A stretch of DNA of 39,058 bases. It comes from a virus. A model generated the notes under the pieces. It did no database searches. It was not told where the DNA came from and saw only the letters and a program-made list of their open reading frames with translations. Location: positions 1 to 39,058 of IMG/VR virus record IMGVR_UViG_3300046002_002764. The stretch is one strand, 5' to 3'. A program made the translations under genes and the position numbers. The stretch's first letter is position 1; each line of letters starts with the position of its first letter. Positions 32,261-39,058 of this stretch are shown in pieces.

Positions 32261-33172
32261 CTATTTTATTATCTTGTCCATTCCTCTTAAATTCATTAAA
32301 AGTCTTCCTGGATGAATGTTACTAATTCTTATTTTTGCATTTCTTAATAACGCTGTTTTTTCTTTTCTTGCCCGAGTCACAACATATTCTTGAACACCAA
32401 ATTTTGCATTTAATATCTCGTAAGTAATATACGCGTATATGTATTTTTCAAACAACTTATTTACACTAATTAAAGAGTCATCTCCGCTTTCCATTCCGTC
32501 AGAAACATATTCAAGAATACAAGACTCTCCTGACATTCCTGAATCAAAATTAATAACACCAGCTTTTTTGTCAATATTAAAAGTAGGATTTGCATTTGCT
32601 GTCTCAGTATTTAATCCAAATCTAGTATCAAAATACCACATCCCATCGTGGTTCCACCCTTCCATTCCATCAAACTGATTTCCTTTATTTAGGTATATGC
32701 TTTTCTTTTTCTTTGTTAATCTATCAAAATCAATCTCTGAATATTGTGGCTCAAGAATGTTTCCATTTTGGTCAAATAGTATTCCTCCATCTTGGTCCTG
32801 AAGATAAGCTCTTGATGATAATGTCTGAATATTCTCAGTCAATGGTCTTAACCATCCATTTTTATACATAGATATACGAACCCAATTCACAAAATCAGAA
32901 GGCAATACAAATCTTAAGCTATCAGCAACGGTAAGCTCTAGCACTTTTATTTCTTTAAAAGCGTCATAATTAAGCTCTTGTATTGCTCTTTTTGCATGAA
33001 ATATAATCTTATATTTTTCCTCATTATTTACTAACGAATGATTACCTGAATACATTAGTGAATAGTTATTTACGATGTCTTGTAAACTTACATATTGATA
33101 TGATCCCCAATTTGCATTTTCAGGTTGGTTTCCATCATTGTCGTAATATTGATATTGTGATAAATACGCCAT
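32261..33172 (-). CDS. tail tube/adaptor-type structural protein
   Basis: A 303-residue protein. It begins with a Tyr/Gln-rich leader (YLSQYQYYDNDGNQ), then VSLQDIVNNYSLMYSGNHSL and FHAKRAIQELNYDAFKEIKV, followed by ELTVADSLRFVLPSDFVNWV. This order is one I recall from virion proteins next to the connector in Bacteroidota and marine phages: a helical head-binding part with a beta sandwich, consistent with a T7 gp11-like adaptor. The stop is one base from the start of the nozzle-like gene, so the two are tightly coupled. The function call rests on position and remembered pattern. Confidence 0.6.
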   Translation of the reverse strand: MAYLSQYQYYDNDGNQPENANWGSYQYVSLQDIVNNYSLMYSGNHSLVNNEEKYKIIFHAKRAIQELNYDAFKEIKVLELTVADSLRFVLPSDFVNWVRISMYKNGWLRPLTENIQTLSSRAYLQDQDGGILFDQNGNILEPQYSEIDFDRLTKKKKSIYLNKGNQFDGMEGWNHDGMWYFDTRFGLNTETANANPTFNIDKKAGVINFDSGMSGESCILEYVSDGMESGDDSLISVNKLFEKYIYAYITYEILNAKFGVQEYVVTRARKEKTALLRNAKIRISNIHPGRLLMNLRGMDKIIK

Positions 33173-33187
33173 TTATAGTTTTTTTTA

Positions 33188-34141
33188 TTATTGATTTTGT
33201 TGCTGCTCTTGAATCATTCCATACTGAGCTACCTCTGACTCTCTTATTGATATACCTGCATACTGAAGTATTTTTGTAGTTAACCTATAAATATCTTCAT
33301 AAGGAAGTTCAAAGTCCTGATAATCAGACTGCGATTGGTCAAAAACAGGAGTTCCACTAGCTATTGTAATAAATGTCCACTTAGGAACTTTAGGATGTCT
33401 AAAATAAGTAGACTCAACTTGTCCAAATTGGTTTATTGTTTTTGGATAAAGACTAATAAGACCACCCTCTAGTGTATATGCTGGAAAAATATTACTTGGT
33501 TGAGTTAGTAAAGAACTATTAAGCAGTCCTATTTTACCAACACTTACCTTTTCAGCTTCTTTTGATTCTTGAGAAATTATAAGATAATTTACTGGAGTTG
33601 TTAAAAATATATCAGTATCCAATATTATCTCTGTATTTGAAGATACTACAACAACTTTTGCAGTTTTCTTTGTATTTACATTCACTACTATATCTCCAGG
33701 CAAAATACCTAAAGTCGTAAACTGACCTAAAGACGATATCAGAGAATTAACTACTACACTGCTATTGGTTCCAGCATTAATAACCTTTGTATGACAAAGC
33801 ATTTTTAGTATGTAATATGCTGTACTTCCTGTAGTAACAAGTGAGGGTGTGAAAAAAGAATTACTGCTTGGAAGTAAAGGAGAACTTGCACTATTCAGTA
33901 AGAAGTCCGTAACTAAAAAACCCTCTAATGTTTCAGCAATAGGCCCTTCAATCTCAGCATAATCACTACCAGCCATACGAGAATTCTCCATGTTTATAGC
34001 CTTGTTATAATTTGAAAAATACTCTTCAAACAATTCCATCTGTGCATTTTCTGCAAACAAATTGAAGTCTGATGGAGAAATGTATCCGTAGTTGTTCTTG
34101 TTTAGAACAGATAGTACTGTATTTCTAACTTCGTTTATCAT
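33188..34141 (-). CDS. head-tail connector-type structural protein
   Basis: A 317-residue protein. The start (MINEVRNTVLSVLNKNNYGY, then ISPSDFNLFAENAQMELFEEYF) is the alpha-helical entry typical of neck proteins that sit below the portal. A beta-rich middle follows, and the C-terminus (ELPYEDIYRLTTKILQYAGI) is helical and ends Gln-rich (QEQQQNQ). It has its own promoter-like element and follows the terminator after the 247-residue gene, so the connector-tail block can be expressed apart from the capsid genes. A connector role fits its place between capsid and adaptor genes. Confidence 0.65.
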   Translation of the reverse strand: MINEVRNTVLSVLNKNNYGYISPSDFNLFAENAQMELFEEYFSNYNKAINMENSRMAGSDYAEIEGPIAETLEGFLVTDFLLNSASSPLLPSSNSFFTPSLVTTGSTAYYILKMLCHTKVINAGTNSSVVVNSLISSLGQFTTLGILPGDIVVNVNTKKTAKVVVVSSNTEIILDTDIFLTTPVNYLIISQESKEAEKVSVGKIGLLNSSLLTQPSNIFPAYTLEGGLISLYPKTINQFGQVESTYFRHPKVPKWTFITIASGTPVFDQSQSDYQDFELPYEDIYRLTTKILQYAGISIRESEVAQYGMIQEQQQNQ

Positions 34142-34156
34142 TTTAAATCTTTTTTA

Positions 34157-34164
34157 CAAATATA
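34157..34164 (-). promoter_or_regulatory. Bacteroidota-type -7 promoter element (TATATTTG)
   Basis: On the minus strand TATATTTG fits TAnnTTTG exactly and is followed by TAAA. It lies 15 bases before the start of the connector gene and directly after the terminator at 34168-34193. The arrangement terminator-promoter-gene marks a transcription unit boundary in the virion arm. Confidence 0.55.
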
Positions 34165-34167
34165 CAT

Positions 34168-34193
34168 AAAAAAAAAGGACACATTACGTGTCC
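34168..34193 (-). terminator. terminator after the 247-residue protein gene
   Basis: On the minus strand GGACAC (34193-34188) pairs perfectly with GTGTCC (34182-34177) around a five-base loop, followed by nine T (34176-34168). It lies 29 bases after the stop codon of the 34223-34966 gene. It should separate the capsid block from the connector-tail block. Confidence 0.8.
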
Positions 34194-34222
34194 CATTTCT
34201 ATTAGTAAAAAAAAGAAAATAA

Positions 34223-34966
34223 TTATTCTGTTAAATGTGCTTCCAACATTTTCAATGAATCAATACCTTCGTCACTCATTAAAAAGTGCTTTGCTACATC
34301 ATAAGGGTCTTCTCCAAATGGAATTGACACCATCTTCTTTTTATTAGTTGCGGTACTAAACCAAACTTCTTTGTCGTTGTTTCTTAAAGACAATAATCTT
34401 TTTTCAAAGAATAAATGAATTTTTGATTGAAACTGTAATTCAGGATCGTTTAGAATATTCAAGAACTCTACTGGCTCTGTTTTTGCAAATACTAAAATAT
34501 CTCTTCTTAGTATATCTGTAGAAACTAAAGAAGGATCTTTTCCAAACATAACTCTAGTTAGAGTTTCAATTTGGTCTACTCCTAAACCTCTAGCCGCAAT
34601 TAACGCATCAATTTCGATATTCATATCCAAAACCTCTTCACCAGCTTCTTTGTCTTCATCTACTTCAATAAATATCAATCCATTTAATGGATGATAATGT
34701 AAGAACTCTTGTAGAACTGGATTTGTTTTAGGAACACTTAAAAAACCATCTTCAAAGATAATTGGCTCCATAATAGCATTTCCATCTTGTTCATCCTCAA
34801 AAGGAGATTTCTGATTAATAGCGTATCTAAGTGGTCTGTTTTGGTTTTTACTTTCGTCCCACCACATTAAAGGGAAACGAGAATGATTTCTTGATGCTAA
34901 ACTATAAGAAAGTGGATTACCTGACTTTAACTTATATATTTTGTCTGTTGACTTAATTTTTGCCAT
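34223..34966 (-). CDS. virion-arm protein of unknown function
   Basis: A 247-residue protein between the capsid and connector genes. It begins with a basic segment (MAKIKSTDKIYKLKSGNPLS), continues with NRPLRYAINQKSPFEDEQDG and VPKTNPVLQEFLHYHPLNGL, then a Glu-rich stretch and a helical C-terminus. I recall related sequences beside capsid genes, but I know no function. It might be a minor capsid, decoration or head-completion protein. It is flanked by terminators on both sides, so it must have its own promoter; a TTAAATCAAA leader lies 16-25 bases before its start. Confidence 0.6.
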   Translation of the reverse strand: MAKIKSTDKIYKLKSGNPLSYSLASRNHSRFPLMWWDESKNQNRPLRYAINQKSPFEDEQDGNAIMEPIIFEDGFLSVPKTNPVLQEFLHYHPLNGLIFIEVDEDKEAGEEVLDMNIEIDALIAARGLGVDQIETLTRVMFGKDPSLVSTDILRRDILVFAKTEPVEFLNILNDPELQFQSKIHLFFEKRLLSLRNNDKEVWFSTATNKKKMVSIPFGEDPYDVAKHFLMSDEGIDSLKMLEAHLTE

Positions 34967-35001
34967 TTTATAAATATTTAATTTGATTTAATTTTTTTTT
35001 A

Positions 35002-35039
35002 ATAAAAAATACACAGAGAGACATTAATACCCCTCTGTG
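35002..35039 (-). terminator. strong terminator after the major capsid protein gene
   Basis: On the minus strand CACAGAGGGG (35039-35030) pairs over ten positions, with two G-U pairs, with TCTCTCTGTG (35021-35012) around an eight-base loop. TATTTTTT follows (35011-35004). It begins 17 bases after the capsid stop. A terminator here would give the capsid gene its own abundant transcript, as in T7-like phages. Confidence 0.85.
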
Positions 35040-35055
35040 ATATTTTATCTATATA

Positions 35056-36474
35056 CTATCCGAAACGGAATAATACGAAGTTATTTGCACCTAAAGTACA
35101 TACACATCTCTCAGATAAGAAGTTAACCTCCATTGCATCCAAGTCGCTTGTAGCAGCACCACCAGCAGAACCTGTAATCCAAGTTTTGTAACGTCTATCT
35201 TCTGTTTCAGAAGCACGGTATCTAACGTGTAAGAATGGTCTCTTAGCGTTTTTACCCATGATTTGGTCATAAACTGAAGTAGATCCAGCAGGAACCATTA
35301 AACCTGTAATAGTACCAGTTGCAGTTGCAGCAGTAGTATTTAAACCTCCACGCATTGTTGGATCGTTTAAGTATTTCCAGTCAGATTTGTAGAAATCGTA
35401 ACCTCTACGGAATCCTGTGAAACCTAAGTTTAATGCCATATCAACATCGTTGTCGAATAAACCGAATGATGCAGACTGAGCAACACCACCTGAAGTGTAT
35501 CCGTTTAATGTAGCTAACATGTTGTCGATATCAAAAGACAATCCACGGTTAACAAATAAAGCATTTTCTTCGATAGCACCTTGCTTGTCTAAACGAGAAA
35601 CGATAGAATCCCAATCAGATAAACTAGTTGGTGTACCACCACCCCAAACATTACCTCTGTTGTTTACAACATAGAAGATACCTTCAGATCCCATCAATCC
35701 AGCTGTTTTAGCACCTGAACCAGCCGCAGCAGGTACAGCTTCAATCATAGCTGTTTCTAAGTAATCTTCGAAACGTAAACGAGTTTCGTGTTCTGATTTC
35801 AAGTACCATAAGTAACCTGTAGCACCATTCTCAGTAGTAACTTCTACCCATCCAATTTGAGCCATATCAGACCCATTTACTGAATACTTATCTTTGATGA
35901 TAATTGGGTTATTACTAAAGATGTCATCTTCTGACTCTAATGAACCAACCATTCCGTTAGTTCCTTTTTTGAACTCAGAACCATAAATGAATACAGTACA
36001 AGCTGTAGACACTGCAAAAGATTGTCCAGCTGCTTCGTAGTAAGCTACTGTAAAAGTAGTTGCAGAAGGAACAGCAGTAACAACTCCTTTGTTGAAAACA
36101 CCTGACGCGTTGTTCTGAATCATAACCGTTTGACCAACTCTAATCGCGATGTAAGTAACACCTGAATCAGCAACAGTAAAAGTTGCAGTTGCAGATGTAG
36201 CCGCAGCAGCAGACGTACAGTTAGTATATTTAATGTGTAGACGACCTTGTTCTGCCCATTTGATTTGGTCAGAATTAGAAGGCATCTCAGCACCTACCAT
36301 TCTTAAGAATGATGCGATGGTTCTATTACCATAACGCTCAAATTCTTTCTCGTAAGTATCAGGAAGATACTGGTTTAAGAAGTTGAAGTTAGTAATGTAG
36401 TTTGTTTGTAATGCTACTTGCTCCGCTGCCGGTTGTAATGCATAAGTAGGATTGTTTAATAAAGCACTCGCCAT
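35056..36474 (-). CDS. major capsid protein
   Basis: A 472-residue protein after a scaffold-like gene and before a strong terminator, the usual position and expression layout of the major capsid protein. The N-terminal arm (TNYITNFNFLNQYLPDTYEK, then IASFLRMVGAEMPSNSDQIK) is consistent with an HK97-fold protein. Residues about 85-165 form an Ala/Thr/Val-rich insertion (TATFTVADSGVTYIAIRVGQ) that looks like an Ig-like or beta-sandwich domain exposed on the capsid. The core resumes with GSEFKKGTNGMVGSLESEDD, and the C-terminus is CVCTLGANNFVLFRFG. The DNA is less AT-rich than its neighbours, which fits a highly expressed gene. Confidence 0.8.
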   Translation of the reverse strand: MASALLNNPTYALQPAAEQVALQTNYITNFNFLNQYLPDTYEKEFERYGNRTIASFLRMVGAEMPSNSDQIKWAEQGRLHIKYTNCTSAAAATSATATFTVADSGVTYIAIRVGQTVMIQNNASGVFNKGVVTAVPSATTFTVAYYEAAGQSFAVSTACTVFIYGSEFKKGTNGMVGSLESEDDIFSNNPIIIKDKYSVNGSDMAQIGWVEVTTENGATGYLWYLKSEHETRLRFEDYLETAMIEAVPAAAGSGAKTAGLMGSEGIFYVVNNRGNVWGGGTPTSLSDWDSIVSRLDKQGAIEENALFVNRGLSFDIDNMLATLNGYTSGGVAQSASFGLFDNDVDMALNLGFTGFRRGYDFYKSDWKYLNDPTMRGGLNTTAATATGTITGLMVPAGSTSVYDQIMGKNAKRPFLHVRYRASETEDRRYKTWITGSAGGAATSDLDAMEVNFLSERCVCTLGANNFVLFRFG

Positions 36475-36492
36475 TTTGTTTGATTTTAAATT

Positions 36493-37587
36493 TTACACTC
36501 GTTTTATACTGCGAATTTTAAGGCCTCTACCCGAATCAGGATTCATCGCTTTTACCTGAATACCATCCGATGATTTTGTTACCTCAGGTGCTCTTCTTTC
36601 AGACATTTGAATATTCTTAATATTCCTCATCGTTCCTTCAGTAGCATCTGATTGTCCTTGTTCGTAAAAGAACTTGGCAAACTTCTCAGGATTCATAGCC
36701 ACAGCTAAAGACTTGTGGTATCCTGTTGCATCTTTAATTAAACCTTGCTCATCTAAAAACTTATTTATAAAGTTTAATGGAGTAGCTTGTGTTTTCTTAA
36801 GCTCAACAGTATCACCTGGATTGAAAGTAATTTTTTTATCATTAACGTTGAACTCAAAACCTTTGAACTCTTCGTTAAAAACTTCGTCAGTCTTTTGATT
36901 GAACCAACTTCTCTTTCTTTCATTCTCTTCTTCCAAGGTCTTAGCTTGCTTAGTATATTGCTTATAGCTTTCATATGTTTCCATTTCATCTTCAGAAACG
37001 AGCGGTTTGCTTGACTCAAGCGGCACTCTGTATGTTTCTTTTTGATTATTGAAAAACTTTTTAGCTTCAGCAACAGCCTTTTTTGTTTCTAATTTAATCT
37101 TACGAATAACTGACTCATCGTCAACATCTTCGTCGTATCTATAACTATCCATCAAAGTATCGATGTCTTCTGCATCAAGACCTTCTTGTGTCAATGTAAG
37201 ATAGTCTTTTAATAAAGACTCAGAATCAATAGAATCATAATCTTTATTTAATTTAATAAAATCATCAAATCCTCTACCTGTTTCTTTCTTGTACTTTAAA
37301 TACACAGAAACATCTTCCGGCAATTCTTCGTTGTCTCTTCTTTCAGAAACCAATTCATCAAAAGAACTAATCTCTTTATTATATCTTTTTCCAAGATAAG
37401 AAAGAACTTCTTGTTCACTTAATTCTTTTTGCTCAACAATAATTTCTTGCTCCTGCTCTTGATCTTCAAGAACAATGTTTTGTCTTTGCTCAAATTGCTC
37501 TTCGTGTTGGTTTAATAACTCTTGTTCCACTTGAGCTGTACTTTTTTGTTCAGCATCGTCTAGTAATCTTACTTTGATATTATTCAT
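36493..37587 (-). CDS. scaffold-like protein
   Basis: A 364-residue, strongly acidic protein with a Glu/Gln coiled coil at the N-terminus (LLNQHEEQFEQRQNIVLEDQ) and long charged helices throughout, ending in a basic tail (GRGLKIRSIKRV). Position between portal and capsid genes, acidity and coiled-coil content are the hallmarks of a head scaffold, and the basic C-terminal segment resembles capsid-binding ends of known scaffolds. No protease motif is visible. It has a promoter-like TAGATTTG element 21 bases before its start, so it and the capsid gene may be transcribed separately from the portal. Confidence 0.7.
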   Translation of the reverse strand: MNNIKVRLLDDAEQKSTAQVEQELLNQHEEQFEQRQNIVLEDQEQEQEIIVEQKELSEQEVLSYLGKRYNKEISSFDELVSERRDNEELPEDVSVYLKYKKETGRGFDDFIKLNKDYDSIDSESLLKDYLTLTQEGLDAEDIDTLMDSYRYDEDVDDESVIRKIKLETKKAVAEAKKFFNNQKETYRVPLESSKPLVSEDEMETYESYKQYTKQAKTLEEENERKRSWFNQKTDEVFNEEFKGFEFNVNDKKITFNPGDTVELKKTQATPLNFINKFLDEQGLIKDATGYHKSLAVAMNPEKFAKFFYEQGQSDATEGTMRNIKNIQMSERRAPEVTKSSDGIQVKAMNPDSGRGLKIRSIKRV

Positions 37588-37608
37588 TTGATTAAATTTA
37601 ATTTGTTA

Positions 37609-37616
37609 CAAATCTA
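37609..37616 (-). promoter_or_regulatory. Bacteroidota-type -7 promoter element (TAGATTTG)
   Basis: On the minus strand TAGATTTG fits TAnnTTTG and is followed by TAAC, as in the element at 25836. It lies in the 47-base gap between the portal and scaffold-like genes, 21 bases before the latter. A variant of the TTAAATCAAA leader lies between it and the start codon. Confidence 0.5.
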
Positions 37617-37634
37617 TAACTTTTTTTTTAATTT

Positions 37635-39032
37635 TTAACGAGGATCAAACTCACCTAAGTCAAACCCATCTAAACTATCTTCATTTGACTCAAAATTCAA
37701 TGGCGCCAAGTTATTTTTCCTTTGATCTATTAACTTAGATTGCTGAGTATTTTGCAAGCTTACTCTTTTATCTTTAGCGTCTTCTTTATCTTTCTCTCTA
37801 GCACTAAGGCTTTCAACCTCAATACCTCTTAATTGCTGACTATAATTAAATTCTTCAGCCATTAACTTAGATTTCATCTCTGCCTCAGCATTTAATAACT
37901 GTATTTGAAATGCAACTTCTGCTTGCTTTAACTGCATTTTACTCTGAAGTTCAGTTTGTATTTTCTGAAGAGCCATCTGACCAGCCATTTCTTGTGACTG
38001 TAATTGTTGTTGAGACATCATGGCTTGCTTCTGCATTTCCATTTGCTCCTGACGATCTTGTTTTTTAATTCGTTTCATCTTAAGAAGCTGATTAGCAAGC
38101 TTAAGATTTTTAATTTCACGAATATCAATAGCATCTTCAAGATTGATATCTCCTTTAGATAAAGCCATTTGAACATTTGATTCAAGTTGTGCTTTTTGTT
38201 CTTCATCAGGTGCTACTTCAATAAATATACCGAAGTCGTAAATGTACAAATCTTTAATTTCATTTAATATAGACACATTAAACCTACCTATTTTATTAAC
38301 AAAATCATCTTTAAAATCAGAATACTCTAATATATCTGCAATTCTATAAGTTAGCGCTTCGGCTAATGTTCTGTAAATAAATAAACTTCCTTCTAAAATA
38401 TGTCTAGTAGCTGTGTTTGAATTTAAAGCAGCTAACTTCTGAACACCAACTAATGAATTAGGATCAGGCATAGAGCCATCTCTTGCTTCGTTTAAACCGG
38501 TCACAGAACGAATCATATCCATGTAATGATTATAATTCGCAATAAGCATTTGTGTCTTAGCAGCTCCTGAACTAGAATTTAATTGAGTAATAGGAACTCT
38601 AGCATTATTAAAATCTCCGTCTTGCGTATAACTTCTACCAATAACAGAACCTGTTTGGAAATAAAGCCTCAAAGCATCCTCAGGATTATATGCCGCCCCA
38701 GTACCTAAATCAACCTCATTAAGACCATCAGCATCAATAAACACCCCATCAGGAACTGTTCTATTAATTACTTGTTGTAGCTTTAAGTGGGTAAGCTGAA
38801 TTAAATCAGCAAATGGTATCATTCTTCTTACTAAAGACTCAATAGCCCCTTTGTACATACGAGGTGCTGCAGCAACATAATTAGGTATTGCATGCTGAGA
38901 AGAAGATTTTGGTCTAACCATATTAGCAGAAAGGTCCCATTTTAAAAGAATATTAGTACCCATAACCATGATACCTTCGTACCAAACATCAATAGTCTTT
39001 TCAATCTTTTCAAAGTTTCCTTCTTCCATCAT
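37635..39032 (-). CDS. portal protein, C-terminal part (5' end missing or frameshifted)
   Basis: At least 465 residues of a portal-type protein. Recognisable parts are VWYEGIMVMGTNILLKWDLS, a wing-like Gly/Asp-rich region (DPNSLVGVQKLAALNSNTAT) and a long C-terminal Gln/Met/Glu coiled coil typical of podovirus portals. It is shorter than usual, and the first visible ATGs (39032, 39029) do not look like a native start. The TGA at 39054-39056 is in frame just upstream. One extra base in the T run at 39048-39051 would instead join it to a frame open to the window edge (DEVFNPPEEMMEEG). The portal therefore probably continues beyond the window. Position before scaffold and capsid genes agrees. 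Confidence 0.75.
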   Translation of the reverse strand: MMEEGNFEKIEKTIDVWYEGIMVMGTNILLKWDLSANMVRPKSSSQHAIPNYVAAAPRMYKGAIESLVRRMIPFADLIQLTHLKLQQVINRTVPDGVFIDADGLNEVDLGTGAAYNPEDALRLYFQTGSVIGRSYTQDGDFNNARVPITQLNSSSGAAKTQMLIANYNHYMDMIRSVTGLNEARDGSMPDPNSLVGVQKLAALNSNTATRHILEGSLFIYRTLAEALTYRIADILEYSDFKDDFVNKIGRFNVSILNEIKDLYIYDFGIFIEVAPDEEQKAQLESNVQMALSKGDINLEDAIDIREIKNLKLANQLLKMKRIKKQDRQEQMEMQKQAMMSQQQLQSQEMAGQMALQKIQTELQSKMQLKQAEVAFQIQLLNAEAEMKSKLMAEEFNYSQQLRGIEVESLSAREKDKEDAKDKRVSLQNTQQSKLIDQRKNNLAPLNFESNEDSLDGFDLGEFDPR

Positions 39033-39058
39033 TTCCTCAGGAGGATTAAAACTTCATC

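Noticed and set aside
1-39058. CRISPR arrays, insertion sequences and tRNA genes
   Set aside because: No regularly spaced identical repeats, transposase or cloverleaf sequence was found; the repeats at 4.1-5.1 kb have dissimilar sequences and contain ORFs between them.

Overview
The window looks like most of a tailed, short-tailed (podovirus-like) phage genome that infects a Bacteroidota host, probably a flavobacterium. Four things point there: strongly AT-rich DNA with weak Shine-Dalgarno sites; TAnnTTTG promoter elements, the Bacteroidota -7 consensus; a T7-style order of portal, scaffold, capsid, connectors, nozzle and internal proteins; and small accessory genes of kinds common in flavobacterial phages. 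No terminase, DNA polymerase, RNA polymerase, integrase or lysis gene is visible inside the window.

Two arms converge at about 15.37 kb. The + strand arm (1-15371) carries early and replication genes. Its first part (1-6 kb) is an accessory zone with a GIY-YIG and an HNH homing-type endonuclease, many small hypotheticals, a secreted protein and a MazG-type nucleotide pyrophosphohydrolase. Next comes a stretch (about 4.1-5.6 kb) built like an integron cassette array, described below. From 6.0 to 8.5 kb lies a recombination block: a DnaA-domain-IV-like DNA-binding protein, a DUF1071/Sak3-type annealing protein, a PD-(D/E)XK exonuclease and an SSB-like protein with an acidic DDDLPF tail. Then come a primase-helicase, a chain of micro-ORFs, a SNF2-type helicase, a run of translationally coupled small genes, a VRR-NUC nuclease and a second DnaA-domain-IV-like protein. 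With no polymerase seen, the phage probably borrows the host replisome.

The - strand arm (39058 down to 15368) holds the virion genes in order: portal (its 5' part lies outside the window and a likely frameshift sits at the edge), an acidic scaffold-like protein, the major capsid protein followed by a strong terminator, a 247-residue protein with its own terminator, two connector-type proteins, a 1477-residue nozzle-like protein, a Cys-rich tail protein, a second tail protein, a GNAT acetyltransferase and three ejection-type internal proteins of 275, 613 and 2456 residues.

The most unusual feature is at 4113-5135. Three imperfect inverted repeats with unrelated stem sequences but the same architecture (TAAC left end, two paired blocks separated by a short unequal spacer, large variable loop, GTTA-type right end) alternate with single small ORFs, all in one orientation. 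This is how attC sites and integron cassettes are arranged, and no integrase is seen. It suggests a small integrase-less cassette cluster inside a phage genome. Other points of interest are a structured leader before the SSB-like gene, two stand-alone DnaA-domain-IV-like proteins, and a shared TTAAATCAAA leader before several genes.
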